Shown here: in pieces, positions 17,993 to 27,380 of the stretch | Layout of the letters: each line of letters begins with the position of its first letter | How positions within the stretch are numbered: position 1 is the stretch's first letter | Assembly (NCBI RefSeq): GCF_007989805.1 | Contig: NZ_BJUB01000014.1 | Location: 1 to 64,000, forward strand | Reading direction: 5' to 3' | From: Cellulomonas xylanilytica | Lineage (GTDB): Bacteria; Actinomycetota; Actinomycetes; Actinomycetales; Cellulomonadaceae | Length of the DNA stretch: 64,000 nucleotides | Translations under genes and position numbers: made by a program | Notes under the pieces: generated by a model | Told to the model about the DNA's origin: nothing | What the model saw: the letters and a program-made list of their open reading frames with translations, nothing else | The model's database searches: none

Positions 17993-19225
17993 TCAGCGCT
18001 CGAAGCGGGCCGCGCGCTCGACCACCACACCGCGGCCCGCCTCGGCGTCCCACGTGTAGACCGTGCGCCCGTCGATCAGCACGTGCTCGGCGCGGGACGT
18101 CACGTCGAGCGGGTCGCCCGACCAGACCACGACGTCCCCGTCGAGCCCGGGCGCCAGCGCGCCGACCCGCTCGTGCAGCCGCAGGAACGTCGCCGGGTTC
18201 ACCGTGAGCGCCTCGAGCGCGGTCTGCCGCGGCAGCCCCTCCTTGACGGCGAGCGTCGCCTGGTGGACGAGGAAGTTGATGGGGACCACGGGGTGGTCCG
18301 TGGTGATCGCGACCCGGACGCCCGCCGCCGCCAGCGTGGCCAGGTGCGCGATGGAGCGGTCGCGCAGCTCGACCTTCGAGCGGCTGGTGAACATCGGCCC
18401 GAAGATCACGGGGACGTCCCGCTCCGCCAGCACGTCGGCGATCTTGTGCGCCTCCGTGCCGTGGTTGAGGACCAGCCGGTACCCGAACTCGTCGGCCAGC
18501 CGCAGGGCCGTGGCGATGTCGTCGTGCCGGTGGGTGTGCTGGTCCCAGGCGAGCTCGCCGTCGAGCACGCGGGCCAGGGTGTCCAGGGCGAGGTCGACCT
18601 GGAACGGCTCGCCCTTGGTCGCGGCGGCCGAGCGGGCGGCGCGGTAGTGCAGGGCATGCGTGAACGCCTCGCGGATCACCAGCGCGGTGCCCAGGCGCGT
18701 CGACGGCAGCTGCTTGCGCTCCCCGTACACGCGCTTCGGGTTCTCGCCGAGCGCCGACTTCACGCTGACCGACGCCGAGATCATCTGCTCGTCGACGGTC
18801 CGACCGCCCCACGTCTTCAGGGCGACGGACTGGCCACCGATCGGGTTGCCCGAGCCGGGCTTGACGACGACCGACGTGACGCCGCCGCTCAGCGCGTCCC
18901 GGAAGCCCTCGTCGTCGATGTTGACGGCGTCGATGGCGCGGACCGCCGCGGCGTTGGGGGTGGTCATCTCGTTGGTGTCGTTGCCCGCGGCGCCCTCGCC
19001 CTCCTCGTGCAGGCCGACGTGACCGTGCGACTCGACGAACCCCGGCAGCACCCACCGGCCGGTCGCGTCGATGACGCGGGCGCCGGGAGGCACCTCGACG
19101 TCCGGGCCGACCGCGGTGATGCGGCCGTCCACGACGAGCACGGTGCCGCCGTCGATCGGGTCGGAGACGACAGGGACGACATGGCCGCCGACGACAGCGA
19201 CGACCTGGGAACCGGGAGCAGTCAT
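17993..19225 (-). CDS. imidazolonepropionase-like amidohydrolase
   Basis: A 410-residue metal-dependent amidohydrolase of the COG1228 type. The barrel carries the first metal motif HGH in ESHGHVG, then DQHTHRHDD, LNHGTEAHK and a late TTDHP, supplying the His and Asp ligands. The closing strand DGDVVVWSGDPL and VLIDGRTVY is typical of the composite domain. The substrate is unknown; relatives include imidazolonepropionase and prolidase-type enzymes. No signal peptide is present, so it acts in the cytoplasm. The ATG at 19225 starts the family-like region. Confidence 0.85.
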   Translation of the reverse strand: MTAPGSQVVAVVGGHVVPVVSDPIDGGTVLVVDGRITAVGPDVEVPPGARVIDATGRWVLPGFVESHGHVGLHEEGEGAAGNDTNEMTTPNAAAVRAIDAVNIDDEGFRDALSGGVTSVVVKPGSGNPIGGQSVALKTWGGRTVDEQMISASVSVKSALGENPKRVYGERKQLPSTRLGTALVIREAFTHALHYRAARSAAATKGEPFQVDLALDTLARVLDGELAWDQHTHRHDDIATALRLADEFGYRLVLNHGTEAHKIADVLAERDVPVIFGPMFTSRSKVELRDRSIAHLATLAAAGVRVAITTDHPVVPINFLVHQATLAVKEGLPRQTALEALTVNPATFLRLHERVGALAPGLDGDVVVWSGDPLDVTSRAEHVLIDGRTVYTWDAEAGRGVVVERAARFER

Positions 19226-19258
19226 CGGTCCACCGTAGGCGGAGTCGGCGAGGCCCAC

Positions 19259-19289
19259 CGGGTGCCGTGACGTGGTGTCACGGCACCCG
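19259..19289 (-). terminator. terminator of the SGNH-CBM2 gene
   Basis: A perfect 13-base stem (19259-19271 with 19277-19289) and a five-base loop stand about 30 bases after the esterase stop. There is no U-tract, as is usual in these genomes. Confidence 0.65.
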
Positions 19290-19320
19290 CGCCGGGTTCG
19301 GTCTGCGTCCTGCCCCGTGG

Positions 19321-20427
19321 TCAGGCCCGCGTGCAGGCGACCTGCGAGGCGGTCGGGCTGCCGGTGCCCTGGAAGCCGAACTCGACGGAGCCGCCGGCCG
19401 GCACGGAGCCGTTCCACGCGGCCGACGCGAACGTGGTCGCGGACCCGGACGTCGTCGGCGACGAGCTCCAGGCGTGGGTGACGGCACCGTCCGGCAGCGT
19501 GACAGTCACCTTCCAGCCCGCCAGCGCGACCGCCCACGGCTTGACGCGGACGGTCGCGACGAAGCCGCCCGGCCACTGGCTGGCGACCGTGTAGGTGGCG
19601 GTGCAGCCGTCCGCGGGCGGCATGGTGAAGGTCGGGCTGGGCGACGGCGAGACGGTCGGGGTCGGCGTGACGGTCGGCGTGGGTGTCACCGTCGGGGTGG
19701 GTGTCGGCGTGGTGCCGGTCAGGGCGGCGGCGAGGGCCGGGTACCAGCGGTCGGCGAGCTTGACGATGCCGGCGTCGTTCGGGTGCACGCCGTCGGAGGT
19801 GTCGGTGGCCGCGTTCCAGCCGGTCCACTGGTCCACCACCGTGATCGGCGACGCCGCGGTGCTCAGTCCCGCTGCCCATGCCGGGATCGCTGCGTTGAGG
19901 TTCACCGTCCGCTGGGGGCAGTCACCACAGCTCGAGGGCGCCACCGGGATGATCTGCGCGACGAGGATCTTCATCGCCGGGTTGCTCGCCCGCATCTGCT
20001 GCACGAGCGTCGTCCAGGCGCCGAGGATCTCCTGCGGGCTCTTGTTGCTCCACACGTCGTTGGTGGCGAAGTGCATGACGACGACGTCCGGGTCCGTCGC
20101 CGACAGCCAGCCGACCAGCTGGTTCTGTGCCGCGACGCTGGTCACCAGGAAGCCGCCGTGGCCCTCGTTGTCGCCGTCGTGGGCGACCCCGCAGCCCTGC
20201 GCGGGCAGGGTGCCGACCATGTCGACGTTCGTGTAGCCGTTCTGCTGGAGCTTCTGCCAGAGCAGCGCGCGCCAGCAGCCGGGCGACCCCGTGATGGAGT
20301 CGCCGAGCGTCATGACGCGGACCGGGTCGGCCGCGACCGTCGGGCCGGCCAGTGCGAGCGCACCGGTCACGAGCAGCGCCAGGGCGGCGAGCGCGCCGGC
20401 CAGTCGGCGCACGAGCGTGGTCGTCAT
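19321..20427 (-). CDS. secreted SGNH esterase with CBM2 module
   Basis: A 368-residue secreted enzyme. It has a signal peptide (basic VRR, hydrophobic core, cleavage near VAA-DP, about residue 33), then an SGNH hydrolase domain with GDSITGS (nucleophile Ser44), block III FATND and block V DGVHPN. A Pro/Thr linker (TPTPTV repeats) leads to a C-terminal family 2 carbohydrate-binding module with paired Cys and conserved Trp. This looks like a CE3-type acetylxylan esterase that removes acetyl groups from plant polysaccharide while bound to cellulose; the exact substrate is inferred. The ATG at 20427 precedes the signal peptide; the upstream frame extension is not coding. Confidence 0.92.
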   Translation of the reverse strand: MTTTLVRRLAGALAALALLVTGALALAGPTVAADPVRVMTLGDSITGSPGCWRALLWQKLQQNGYTNVDMVGTLPAQGCGVAHDGDNEGHGGFLVTSVAAQNQLVGWLSATDPDVVVMHFATNDVWSNKSPQEILGAWTTLVQQMRASNPAMKILVAQIIPVAPSSCGDCPQRTVNLNAAIPAWAAGLSTAASPITVVDQWTGWNAATDTSDGVHPNDAGIVKLADRWYPALAAALTGTTPTPTPTVTPTPTVTPTPTVSPSPSPTFTMPPADGCTATYTVASQWPGGFVATVRVKPWAVALAGWKVTVTLPDGAVTHAWSSSPTTSGSATTFASAAWNGSVPAGGSVEFGFQGTGSPTASQVACTRA

Positions 20428-20821
<394 letters not shown>

Positions 20822-21190
20822 GTGGCTGAGGTGACGCGAGCGCGCGTGGACGCGTGGACGTGGGCGGTGCGGCTGTTCCCGACGCGCTCGGCCGCCGCGG
20901 CCGCGTGCCGCGCGGGTCACGTCCGCGTCAACGGCGACCGCGCGAAGCCCGCGACGATGGTGGTCCCCGGCGACGAGGTGCACGTCCGCGGCGGTGAGCG
21001 CGAGCGGATCGTCGTCGTGCAGCGGACCGTCGTCAAGCGCGTCGGCGCCCCGGTCGCGGTCGCCTGCTACCTGGACCGCTCCCCCGCGCCGCTGCCCAAG
21101 GAGCACGTGGTCCCCGGTGAGCGCGACCGCGGCGCGGGCCGACCCACCAAGCGCGACCGCCGGCTGATCCAGCGCCTCAAGGGCCGCTGA
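20822..21190 (+). CDS. S4-domain RNA-binding protein (Hsp15-like)
   Basis: A 122-residue protein. Residues 5-60 form an S4 RNA-binding domain (RVDAWTWAVRLFPTRSAAAAACRAGHVRVNGDRAKPATMVVPGDEV), followed by a strand region and a basic, Arg/Lys-rich tail. This is the layout of HslR/Hsp15, which binds free 50S subunits carrying nascent chains in other bacteria; function here is by family only. The start is GTG at 20822, just after the hexamer tract, and no clear ribosome site is present. Confidence 0.82.
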   Translation: MAEVTRARVDAWTWAVRLFPTRSAAAAACRAGHVRVNGDRAKPATMVVPGDEVHVRGGERERIVVVQRTVVKRVGAPVAVACYLDRSPAPLPKEHVVPGERDRGAGRPTKRDRRLIQRLKGR

Positions 21191-21201
21191 CGCCTCGGGC
21201 G

Positions 21202-21265
21202 AGATCGTGGCTCCCGCACGAGATCGTGCGTTCGCACCCACGATCTGGGGTCGAACCCACGATCT
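21202..21265. repeat. four-copy GATC-octamer array between convergent genes
   Basis: AGATCGTG occurs at 21202 and 21221 and its complement CACGATCT at 21239 and 21258, so start-to-start spacing is 19, 18 and 19 bases. The array lies between the convergent S4 and DUF72 genes and can fold as nested hairpins. It may terminate transcription in both directions or belong to a dispersed intergenic repeat family. Confidence 0.7.
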
Positions 21266-21293
21266 GGGCGGTGGAGAAGCGTGCGGTGTCGGC

Positions 21294-22169
21294 TCAGGTT
21301 CCAGGGGTGAGTCCGAGCCGGGCCGCGAGCGCCATCGAGTCGTACGGCGCGCGCACCTTGATGTCGTTGTCGAAGTACACGAACACGTCGCGCTCCGCCG
21401 CCGGCTCGGCCGGCCCGGAGAGCCTGCGCGCTCCCTGCGGGTCCCCGCCGGCCGCCCACACCCGGACCTTCTCGGCCCAGCGGTCGAGCGCGTCGTCGTC
21501 GTAGCCGCTCGCGTAGAGCTCGGTCTCGCCGTGCAGCCGCACGTAGACGAGGTCGGCGGTGACGTCCTCGATCACGGGCCACCGGCCGGCGGCGTCCGCG
21601 ACGACCATCCCGATGCGGTGGGCGCGCAGGAGCTCGACGAAGGCGGGGTCCTCGAAGCTCGTGTGCCGCACCTCGAGCACGTGCCGCAGCGGGCGGTCGG
21701 CGTCGGTCGTCGTCCAGGCGCGGTCGTCCAGGCGCTCGTCGTGCTCGGTGGCCAGCTGCGCGGCGGCGGTGGTGGTGCGCGGCAGCAGGTCGAAGAACGC
21801 CGCGAGCCGGTCGGGGTGGAACCCGAGGTTGGGGGGCAGCTGCCACAGGACCGGACCGAGCTTGGGCCCCAGGGCCAGTACGCCGCTGGCGAAGAAGTTG
21901 GCGACCGGCACGCGGACGTCGGCGAGCTTCTTCATGTGGGTGACGAAGCGCGGGCCCTTGACCGAGAAGAGGAAGTCGTCCGGGGTCTCCGCCGCCCACG
22001 CCACATAGCTCTCCGGCCGCTGCAGCGAGTAGAACGAGCCGTTGATCTCGATCGAGGTGAGCCGACGGGACGCGTACTCGAGCTCGCGGCGCTGCGGCAG
22101 CCCCGCGGGGTAGAACACCGTGCGCCACGGTGCGTAGCGCCAGCCCGAGATTCCCGTGCGGATGGTCAT
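21294..22169 (-). CDS. DUF72 family protein (YecE-like)
   Basis: A 291-residue TIM-barrel-like DUF72 protein. Typical segments are the N-terminal RTGISGWRYAPWR.VFYP, IEINGSFYSLQRPESYVAWA, FSVKGPRFVTHMKKL, LGPVLWQLPPNL, the LEVRHTSF region and the terminal VFVYFDNDIKVRAPYDS. The biochemical function of the family is not established. It is divergent from the DNA glycosylase gene, with 39 bases between starts. The ATG at 22169 is the family start; a much longer open frame through the glycosylase gene is a shadow. Confidence 0.9.
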   Translation of the reverse strand: MTIRTGISGWRYAPWRTVFYPAGLPQRRELEYASRRLTSIEINGSFYSLQRPESYVAWAAETPDDFLFSVKGPRFVTHMKKLADVRVPVANFFASGVLALGPKLGPVLWQLPPNLGFHPDRLAAFFDLLPRTTTAAAQLATEHDERLDDRAWTTTDADRPLRHVLEVRHTSFEDPAFVELLRAHRIGMVVADAAGRWPVIEDVTADLVYVRLHGETELYASGYDDDALDRWAEKVRVWAAGGDPQGARRLSGPAEPAAERDVFVYFDNDIKVRAPYDSMALAARLGLTPGT

Positions 22170-22208
22170 GGAGACCAGTGTGTCGGCGGTGCGGCGCATA
22201 GTGGTGGT

Positions 22209-23144
22209 GTGACTCCCGCGCCCACCGACGAGCAGGCGGGTCTCACCTCCGTCTACCGTCCGCGCGACCGCGTCGACGTGCGGCTGACGCTCGCCCCGCT
22301 GCGGCGCGGCGGCGGCGACCCGGCGTGGTGGTTCGCCCCGGACGGTGCGATCTGGCAGGCGACGTGGACGGCGGACGGTCCGGCCACCCGCCACCTCGTG
22401 GTGCGCAGCGACGGGATCCACGTCACCGCCTGGGGACCGGGCGCGGAGCGTGCGCTGGCCGGCGTACCGGACCTGCTCGGGGCGCGCGACGACCCCAGCG
22501 GGTTCGACCCGTCGCTGCACCCGGTGGTCCGCGACGCGTACCGCAGCCGGACCGCGATGCGGATCCCGCGGTCGGGCAACGTTCTCGAGGCGCTCGTCCC
22601 GGCGGTCCTCGAGCAGAAGGTGGTCGGGCTGGACGCCAAGGCGGCGTGGCGACGGCTCGTCCTGCAGCACGGCAGCCCGGCGCCTGGTCCGGCTCCCCGC
22701 ACGATGCGGGTGCCGCCGACGGCGGAGGGCTGGCGCGACGTGCCGGTGTGGGACTGGCGGCGGGCGGGGATCGAGGAGGTGCGCGCCGGCACGGTGCGGC
22801 GCGCCGCCGCCGTGGCCCGCCGCCTGCAGGAGGGTGCGGACCTGCCGATCGAGGAGGCGCGCCGTCGGCTGCTCACGGTGCGCGGCATCGGCCCGTGGAC
22901 CGTCGCGGAGATCGCGTCCCGGGCGCTGGGCGACGCCGACGCCGTCTCCGTGGGCGACTACCACCTGGCGCACCTGGTGGGGTGGGCGCTGACGGGCAGC
23001 CGCACCGACGACGCCGGGATGCTGCGCCTGCTGGAGCCGTGGGCGGGTCACCGGCAGCGCGTCATCCGGCTCATCGAGATCACGCAGACCAGCCGCGCAC
23101 CCAAGTTCGGGCCGCGCGCACCCCGTGCCCGACCCCTGATCTGA
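22209..23144 (+). CDS. HhH-GPD DNA glycosylase (AlkA-like)
   Basis: A 311-residue member of the helix-hairpin-helix DNA glycosylase superfamily, close to 3-methyladenine glycosylase II. The hairpin reads LLTVRGIGPWTVAEIASRAL, followed by GDADAVSVGDYHLAHLVGW, whose Asp is the catalytic residue. The N-terminal half has the AlkA-type extra domain. It should excise damaged bases in base-excision repair. The GTG at 22209 is preceded by TAGTGG. It is divergent from the DUF72 gene. Confidence 0.88.
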   Translation: MTPAPTDEQAGLTSVYRPRDRVDVRLTLAPLRRGGGDPAWWFAPDGAIWQATWTADGPATRHLVVRSDGIHVTAWGPGAERALAGVPDLLGARDDPSGFDPSLHPVVRDAYRSRTAMRIPRSGNVLEALVPAVLEQKVVGLDAKAAWRRLVLQHGSPAPGPAPRTMRVPPTAEGWRDVPVWDWRRAGIEEVRAGTVRRAAAVARRLQEGADLPIEEARRRLLTVRGIGPWTVAEIASRALGDADAVSVGDYHLAHLVGWALTGSRTDDAGMLRLLEPWAGHRQRVIRLIEITQTSRAPKFGPRAPRARPLI

Positions 23145-23224
23145 AACTGCTCGTCCGATCGTGTCGATCCGCCGCCCGCAGGATCGTCCATCAGATGAAG
23201 GCTCGACCACCACCTGGAGGACTC

Positions 23225-23560
23225 ATGCGTTTCCTGCTCCTGATCTGCGACGACCCGACCGCCGAGACGTATCGCCCGGAGGACGACAACATCTCCGACT
23301 GGGTGGCGGAGAACGACCGTCGCAACCTCAGCGTCATCGGCGACCGGCTCCGCCCCGCCGACGACGCCCGCACGGTCCGGGTCCGCTCGGGCCAGCTGCT
23401 GGTCACCGACGGACCGTTCGCGGAGACGCAGGAGTCCATCGCCGGGTTCGACGTGCTGGAGTGCGCCGACCTGGACGAGGCGCTGGAGCGTGCAGCGACC
23501 CACCCGATGGCGCGCTTCGGACGCGTCGAGGTCCGGCCGTTCTGGCCGTTGCAGCTGTGA
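23225..23560 (+). CDS. YCII/DGPF domain protein
   Basis: A 111-residue YCII-related protein with a GGAGG site five bases before its ATG. It begins MRFLLLIC and carries the signature LVTDGPFAETQESIAGFDVLEC and a closing VEVRPFW. DGPF proteins form small dimeric alpha/beta folds; some sit beside ECF sigma factors, none of which is seen here. Function unknown. Independent of its neighbours by spacing. Confidence 0.87.
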   Translation: MRFLLLICDDPTAETYRPEDDNISDWVAENDRRNLSVIGDRLRPADDARTVRVRSGQLLVTDGPFAETQESIAGFDVLECADLDEALERAATHPMARFGRVEVRPFWPLQL

Positions 23561-23684
23561 CGCGCATCTCCTGACAGCGAAAAGCGTCGACCCGCGTCGG
23601 CCGTACCGCCCAGACTGTGCCCAGCGTCCGCGCCGATCCGCACCGGCTGCGACATCCACGTCCTCCCACACCCGAGGTGTCCCC

Positions 23685-25190
23685 GTGACCGACGAGACCC
23701 TGACCACCACCCACCCGCCCTCGTCCTCAGACCCTGCCGGGGCTGCCGGCACCGGCGTGCGCGACCGTCTCGCCGTCCGCCTGCTGCTCATCTCGACGTT
23801 CGTCGTCATCCTCAACGAGACGATCATGGGCGTCGCGCTCCCCCGGCTGATGAGCGACCTGGACATCCCTGCGAGCACCGCGCAGTGGGTGACGACGGCG
23901 TTCATGCTGACGATGGCGATCGTCATCCCGATCACGGGCTTCGTGATCCAGCGGTTCACCACGCGCGCCGTGTTCCTCGCGGCGATGACCCTGTTCAGCC
24001 TGGGCACCGCGATCTGCGCGCTGGCGCCGGGGTTCGACGCGCTCATCATCGGCCGCGTCGTGCAGGCGTGCGGCACGGCGATCATGCTCCCGCTGCTCAT
24101 GACGACGGTCATGACGGTGACCCCGCCCGAGAGCCGCGGCCGCACGATGGGCAACATCTCCATCGTCATCTCGGTCGCCCCGGCGCTCGGTCCGACCATC
24201 TCGGGTCTCATCCTCAGCGTGCTCGACTGGCGCTGGCTGTTCGCGCTGGTCCTGCCGATCGCGATCGGCGCGCTTGCGCTCGGCGCGGTCCGCCTGCCGA
24301 ACCTGACGGAGACCCGGGTCGCCCGCGTCGACATCGGCTCGGTCATCCTGTCGGCCGTCGCGTTCGGCGGGATCGTGTACGGGCTCAGCGGCCTGGGCGC
24401 GGTGGCGACCACCGGCATCACGACCACGACCTGGGTGTCGCTCGGCGCCGGCGCGGTCGCGCTTGTCGTGTTCGTGCTGCGCCAGCTGCAGCTGCAGAAG
24501 GCCGACGACGCGCTGCTGGACCTGCGGACCTTCTCGTCCTCGACGTTCACCATCTCGGTGGGCGTGATGGCGATCAGCATGATGTCGCTGTTCGGGACGC
24601 TGATCCTGGTGCCGCTCTACGCGCAGACGGTGCTCGGGCTCGAGGCGCTGCAGACCGGTCTGCTGCTCCTGCCTGGCGGCCTGATCATGGGTCTGCTCGC
24701 ACCGAGCGTCGGGCGCGCCTATGACCGGTTCGGCCCGCGGCCGCTCCTGGTGCCCGGCGCCATCATCGTGAGCGCGAGCGCGTGGGGCTTCACGCTGCTG
24801 GGGGCGACGAGCTCGCCGTGGCTCATGCTGGCGTGCCACGTCACGCTGAGCGCCGGCCTGGCGCTGATGTTCACGCCGCTGTTCACGTCCGCCCTCGGGT
24901 CGCTGCCGATGCACCTGTACTCGCACGGCAGCGCGATGGTCGGCACCGTGCAGCAGGTGGCGGGTGCGGCCGGGACGGCGCTGTTCGTCACGGTGCTCAC
25001 CGCGCAGAGCGCCACGCTGGCGGCTGCGGGGTCCGGGGTGGTCGACGCCACCGCGGGCGGCATCCACGCCGCGTTCCTGGTCGGCGCCGTGATCTCGCTG
25101 GCCGCGATCCCGGCGGCGTTCTTCGTCAAGGCCGCCCCGGCACCGCACGGCGCACCGGTCGACGAGGCGGCGCCCGCCCTCGCGCACTGA
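23685..25190 (+). CDS. DHA2 family drug efflux MFS transporter
   Basis: A 501-residue exporter with about 14 hydrophobic segments. DHA2 signatures are seen: FVVILNETIMGVALPRLMSDL in helix 1, WVTTAFMLTMAIVIP in helix 2, GRVVQACGTAIMLPLL in helix 4, and motif C as SVAPALGPTISGLIL. Such proteins expel lipophilic drugs by proton antiport; the substrate is unknown. The GTG is preceded by GAGGTG. A strong hairpin terminator follows the stop. No regulator gene is adjacent. Confidence 0.9.
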   Translation: MTDETLTTTHPPSSSDPAGAAGTGVRDRLAVRLLLISTFVVILNETIMGVALPRLMSDLDIPASTAQWVTTAFMLTMAIVIPITGFVIQRFTTRAVFLAAMTLFSLGTAICALAPGFDALIIGRVVQACGTAIMLPLLMTTVMTVTPPESRGRTMGNISIVISVAPALGPTISGLILSVLDWRWLFALVLPIAIGALALGAVRLPNLTETRVARVDIGSVILSAVAFGGIVYGLSGLGAVATTGITTTTWVSLGAGAVALVVFVLRQLQLQKADDALLDLRTFSSSTFTISVGVMAISMMSLFGTLILVPLYAQTVLGLEALQTGLLLLPGGLIMGLLAPSVGRAYDRFGPRPLLVPGAIIVSASAWGFTLLGATSSPWLMLACHVTLSAGLALMFTPLFTSALGSLPMHLYSHGSAMVGTVQQVAGAAGTALFVTVLTAQSATLAAAGSGVVDATAGGIHAAFLVGAVISLAAIPAAFFVKAAPAPHGAPVDEAAPALAH

Positions 25191-25195
25191 CTACG

Positions 25196-25231
25196 CTGGG
25201 GTCCTCGGTGGAACCACACCGGGGACCCCAG
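25196..25231 (+). terminator. terminator after the DHA2 exporter
   Basis: Arms CTGGGGTCCTCGGTG (25196-25210) and 25217-25231 pair over 15 bases with one G-U, around a six-base loop, five bases after the stop. Confidence 0.7.
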
Positions 25232-25255
25232 CACAGCACTCCTGGAGGACGACCC

Positions 25256-25486
25256 ATGAGCTACCCGGTGATCGAGCGTCGCGAGGACGACGGGTCGGGC
25301 ACGCCCGGTCGCATGCTCAGCGTCGTCTTCCCCGCCATCCTCTTCATCCTCGGCCTCGCCCTGTTCACCATCTCGTTCAACGTGGGCGACTGGGGACCGT
25401 GGGCCTTCGCCGGTGGCATCCTCGCCATCTCGCTGTCGTTCGCGATCCCCACGACGATCCTCCCGGCCCTCGAGGACCGCGCCTGA
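25256..25486 (+). CDS. small two-helix membrane protein
   Basis: A 76-residue protein with a polar N-terminus, two hydrophobic helices (about 20-40 and 48-66) separated by NVGDWGPWA, and a short acidic tail. GGAGG lies eight bases before the ATG. No family recognised. It follows the exporter terminator and ends three bases from the convergent DUF1992 gene. Confidence 0.72.
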   Translation: MSYPVIERREDDGSGTPGRMLSVVFPAILFILGLALFTISFNVGDWGPWAFAGGILAISLSFAIPTTILPALEDRA

Positions 25487-25489
25487 CCG

Positions 25490-26032
25490 TCAGGTCCTGC
25501 GCCACCGGCGACGTCGCTTCGGGGCGGGCTCCGGAGCCGGCTCAGGCTCCGGCGGCTGCCGCCGCGCCGTCCACGCGCGCACCTCGCGGTCGACGTCCCG
25601 CAGCGGCGTGACCACGGGCGGACCGCCCATCAGCTGACGTCTCGCGGACACGACCCGGGCGTTGAACTCCTCCACGGCGGCGCGCACGTCGTCCGCGGTG
25701 TGCAGCGCGTCCAGCCGCTCGGCCAGGACCGCGTCGTCCTTGCGCAGCTGGATGGCCTCCGGCAGCACGCCAGAGATCTGCTCCCGCTCGATCAGGGCCT
25801 TGAGCCACCAGTCGGGGTCGTGCCGCGCGATCCCGGGGATCGGCTTGCCCGCCAGCGGCAGGTTGTCGAACTCACCACGCGCGATCGCCTGGTCGATCAC
25901 GACGTCGACCCACTGGTGCCGGTTCTCCATGCGACCCGGAGGCGGAGCCGCCTCCGGCACCTCCTGGTCGTCCGCCGAGTCGCGCTGCACGCGGTAGCGG
26001 GCCGAGTCGCGCACCGGGTCGTGCTCCGCCAT
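25490..26032 (-). CDS. DUF1992 (DnaJ-homologue-like) protein
   Basis: A 180-residue protein with the DUF1992 core: VDVVIDQAIARGEFDNLPLAGKPI, then DPDWWLKALIERE and a helical FNARVVSARRQ region. The tail is low-complexity, Pro/Glu followed by Arg. The family is annotated as a DnaJ homologue domain, but there is no HPD J-motif here and its function is unknown. GGAGG lies six bases before the ATG. Confidence 0.85.
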   Translation of the reverse strand: MAEHDPVRDSARYRVQRDSADDQEVPEAAPPPGRMENRHQWVDVVIDQAIARGEFDNLPLAGKPIPGIARHDPDWWLKALIEREQISGVLPEAIQLRKDDAVLAERLDALHTADDVRAAVEEFNARVVSARRQLMGGPPVVTPLRDVDREVRAWTARRQPPEPEPAPEPAPKRRRRWRRT

Positions 26033-26060
26033 CGCTCACCTCCGCCGCTCGACGGCTCCC

Positions 26061-26079
26061 ACGCTACGACGGGCCCGTC
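26061..26079 (-). promoter_or_regulatory. -10 and palindrome before the DUF1992 gene
   Basis: On the minus strand, TAGCGT (26061-26066) is a likely -10, giving a leader of about 25 bases with a GGAGG site. GACGGGCCCGTC (26068-26079) is a perfect 12-base palindrome that overlaps the stop codon of the upstream histidine kinase. Confidence 0.4.
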
Positions 26080-27379
26080 AGCGTGGCAGCCGCAGCTCGG
26101 CCCGCAGGCCGCCCAGGTCCGCGGTCCCGAGCACCACGTCACCGCCCTGCTCGCGCGCGATCTCCCGGGCGATCGCGAGCCCCAGCCCGCTGCCGCCCTC
26201 GTCGCGCTGCCGTGCCTCGTCGAGCCGCACGAAGCGCTCGAACACGCGCTCGCGGTCCGCCGGGTCGAGCCCCGCGCCGTCGTCCTCCACCCGCACCGAC
26301 CCGTCGGCGACGACCACCGCGACCCGGGACCCGGCATGCCGGACGGCGTTGTCGACGAGGTTGCGCAGCACCCGGCCGACTGCGGCGGCGTCCCCGCGGG
26401 CGCGCCCGGCCCCGGTGACGGTCACGGGCTCGGTCGGCCGCACCACGTCGCGCGCGACGGCGCCGAGGTCGAGCTCCTCGTGGGCCAGCGGGGTCGAGCC
26501 CACCCGGGCGAGCAGCAGCAGGTCGTCCACGAGCGCCTGCATCCGCAGGATCTCGCCCTCGAGCTCCGCCGCGAGCTCGTCCGTCCGGTACGACTGCGGG
26601 TGCGCCCGCGCCACCTCGACGCTGGTGCGCAGGGCCGCCAACGGTGAGCGCAGCTCGTGCGCCGCGTCGGCGACGAAGGCCCGCTGTCGCGCGGCGCCCG
26701 CCTCCAACCGGTCGAGCATCGAGTTGAGCGTGCGGGCCAGCGCGCCGAGCTCGTCGTCACGGTCGGGGACGGGCAGCGAGCCGGGGCCGCCCGACGACGC
26801 CACCAGGGCCGCGCCCCGCCGGAGCTCCTCGACCGGCCGCAGCGCCCGCCCGAGGATCAGCCACACGCCGAGGCCGAGCGCCACGGTGAGCAGCGGGACC
26901 ACCACCGCGAGGGCCACACGCAGCGCGTCGAGCACCCCTTGCACCTCGGTCAGCGGGACGGTCGCGACGACGGTCACGGGCTCGCCCTGGAAGGTCGTGC
27001 TCTGCACCGTGACGCGGGCGACGTCGTCGTAGGCGCTGCGGTGCGTCGTCGAGACGCCGTCCAGGCCTGCCAGGACGTCGGGTGGGAGCACCGGCAGCGT
27101 GCGGCTGGCGTTCGGGGAGGTCGCCAGGACGGCGCCGCCGGCGTCGACGAGCTGCACGATCTCGCCCGGCTCCTGCACGGGCAGCGTCTCGGGCAGGCGG
27201 TCGTCGGCCGCGAGCGCGGACACCGTGGCGGCGCGGTCGCGGACCACCTGGTCGAGGGCGTCGATGCGCGTGCTGCGCAGGACGGTCGTCAGGGCGATGG
27301 CTCCGACGACGAGCGCGACGCAGAGCGCCCCCGACGCCAGCAGCGTCAGCCGGAGACGCAGCGACAGGCCACGGCGCAC
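26078..27379 (-). CDS. OmpR-type sensor histidine kinase
   Basis: A 433-residue kinase: transmembrane helix at about 10-33, an extracytoplasmic sensor of about 120 residues, a second helix at about 155-178, a HAMP linker, the HisKA box with His in FVADAAHELRSPLAALR, and HATPase N box RNLVDNAVRHAG and G2 box GGSGLGLAIA. The GTG start lies one base after the response regulator stop. With that regulator it probably reads envelope stress and controls the divergent LolA-like/ABC exporter genes. Confidence 0.93.
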   Translation of the reverse strand: MRRGLSLRLRLTLLASGALCVALVVGAIALTTVLRSTRIDALDQVVRDRAATVSALAADDRLPETLPVQEPGEIVQLVDAGGAVLATSPNASRTLPVLPPDVLAGLDGVSTTHRSAYDDVARVTVQSTTFQGEPVTVVATVPLTEVQGVLDALRVALAVVVPLLTVALGLGVWLILGRALRPVEELRRGAALVASSGGPGSLPVPDRDDELGALARTLNSMLDRLEAGAARQRAFVADAAHELRSPLAALRTSVEVARAHPQSYRTDELAAELEGEILRMQALVDDLLLLARVGSTPLAHEELDLGAVARDVVRPTEPVTVTGAGRARGDAAAVGRVLRNLVDNAVRHAGSRVAVVVADGSVRVEDDGAGLDPADRERVFERFVRLDEARQRDEGGSGLGLAIAREIAREQGGDVVLGTADLGGLRAELRLPR

Positions 27380-27380
27380 G

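Noticed and set aside
21207..23144. 645-residue frame covering the DUF72 region and the glycosylase
   Set aside because: Only the part from 22209 is coding; the rest is antisense to DUF72.
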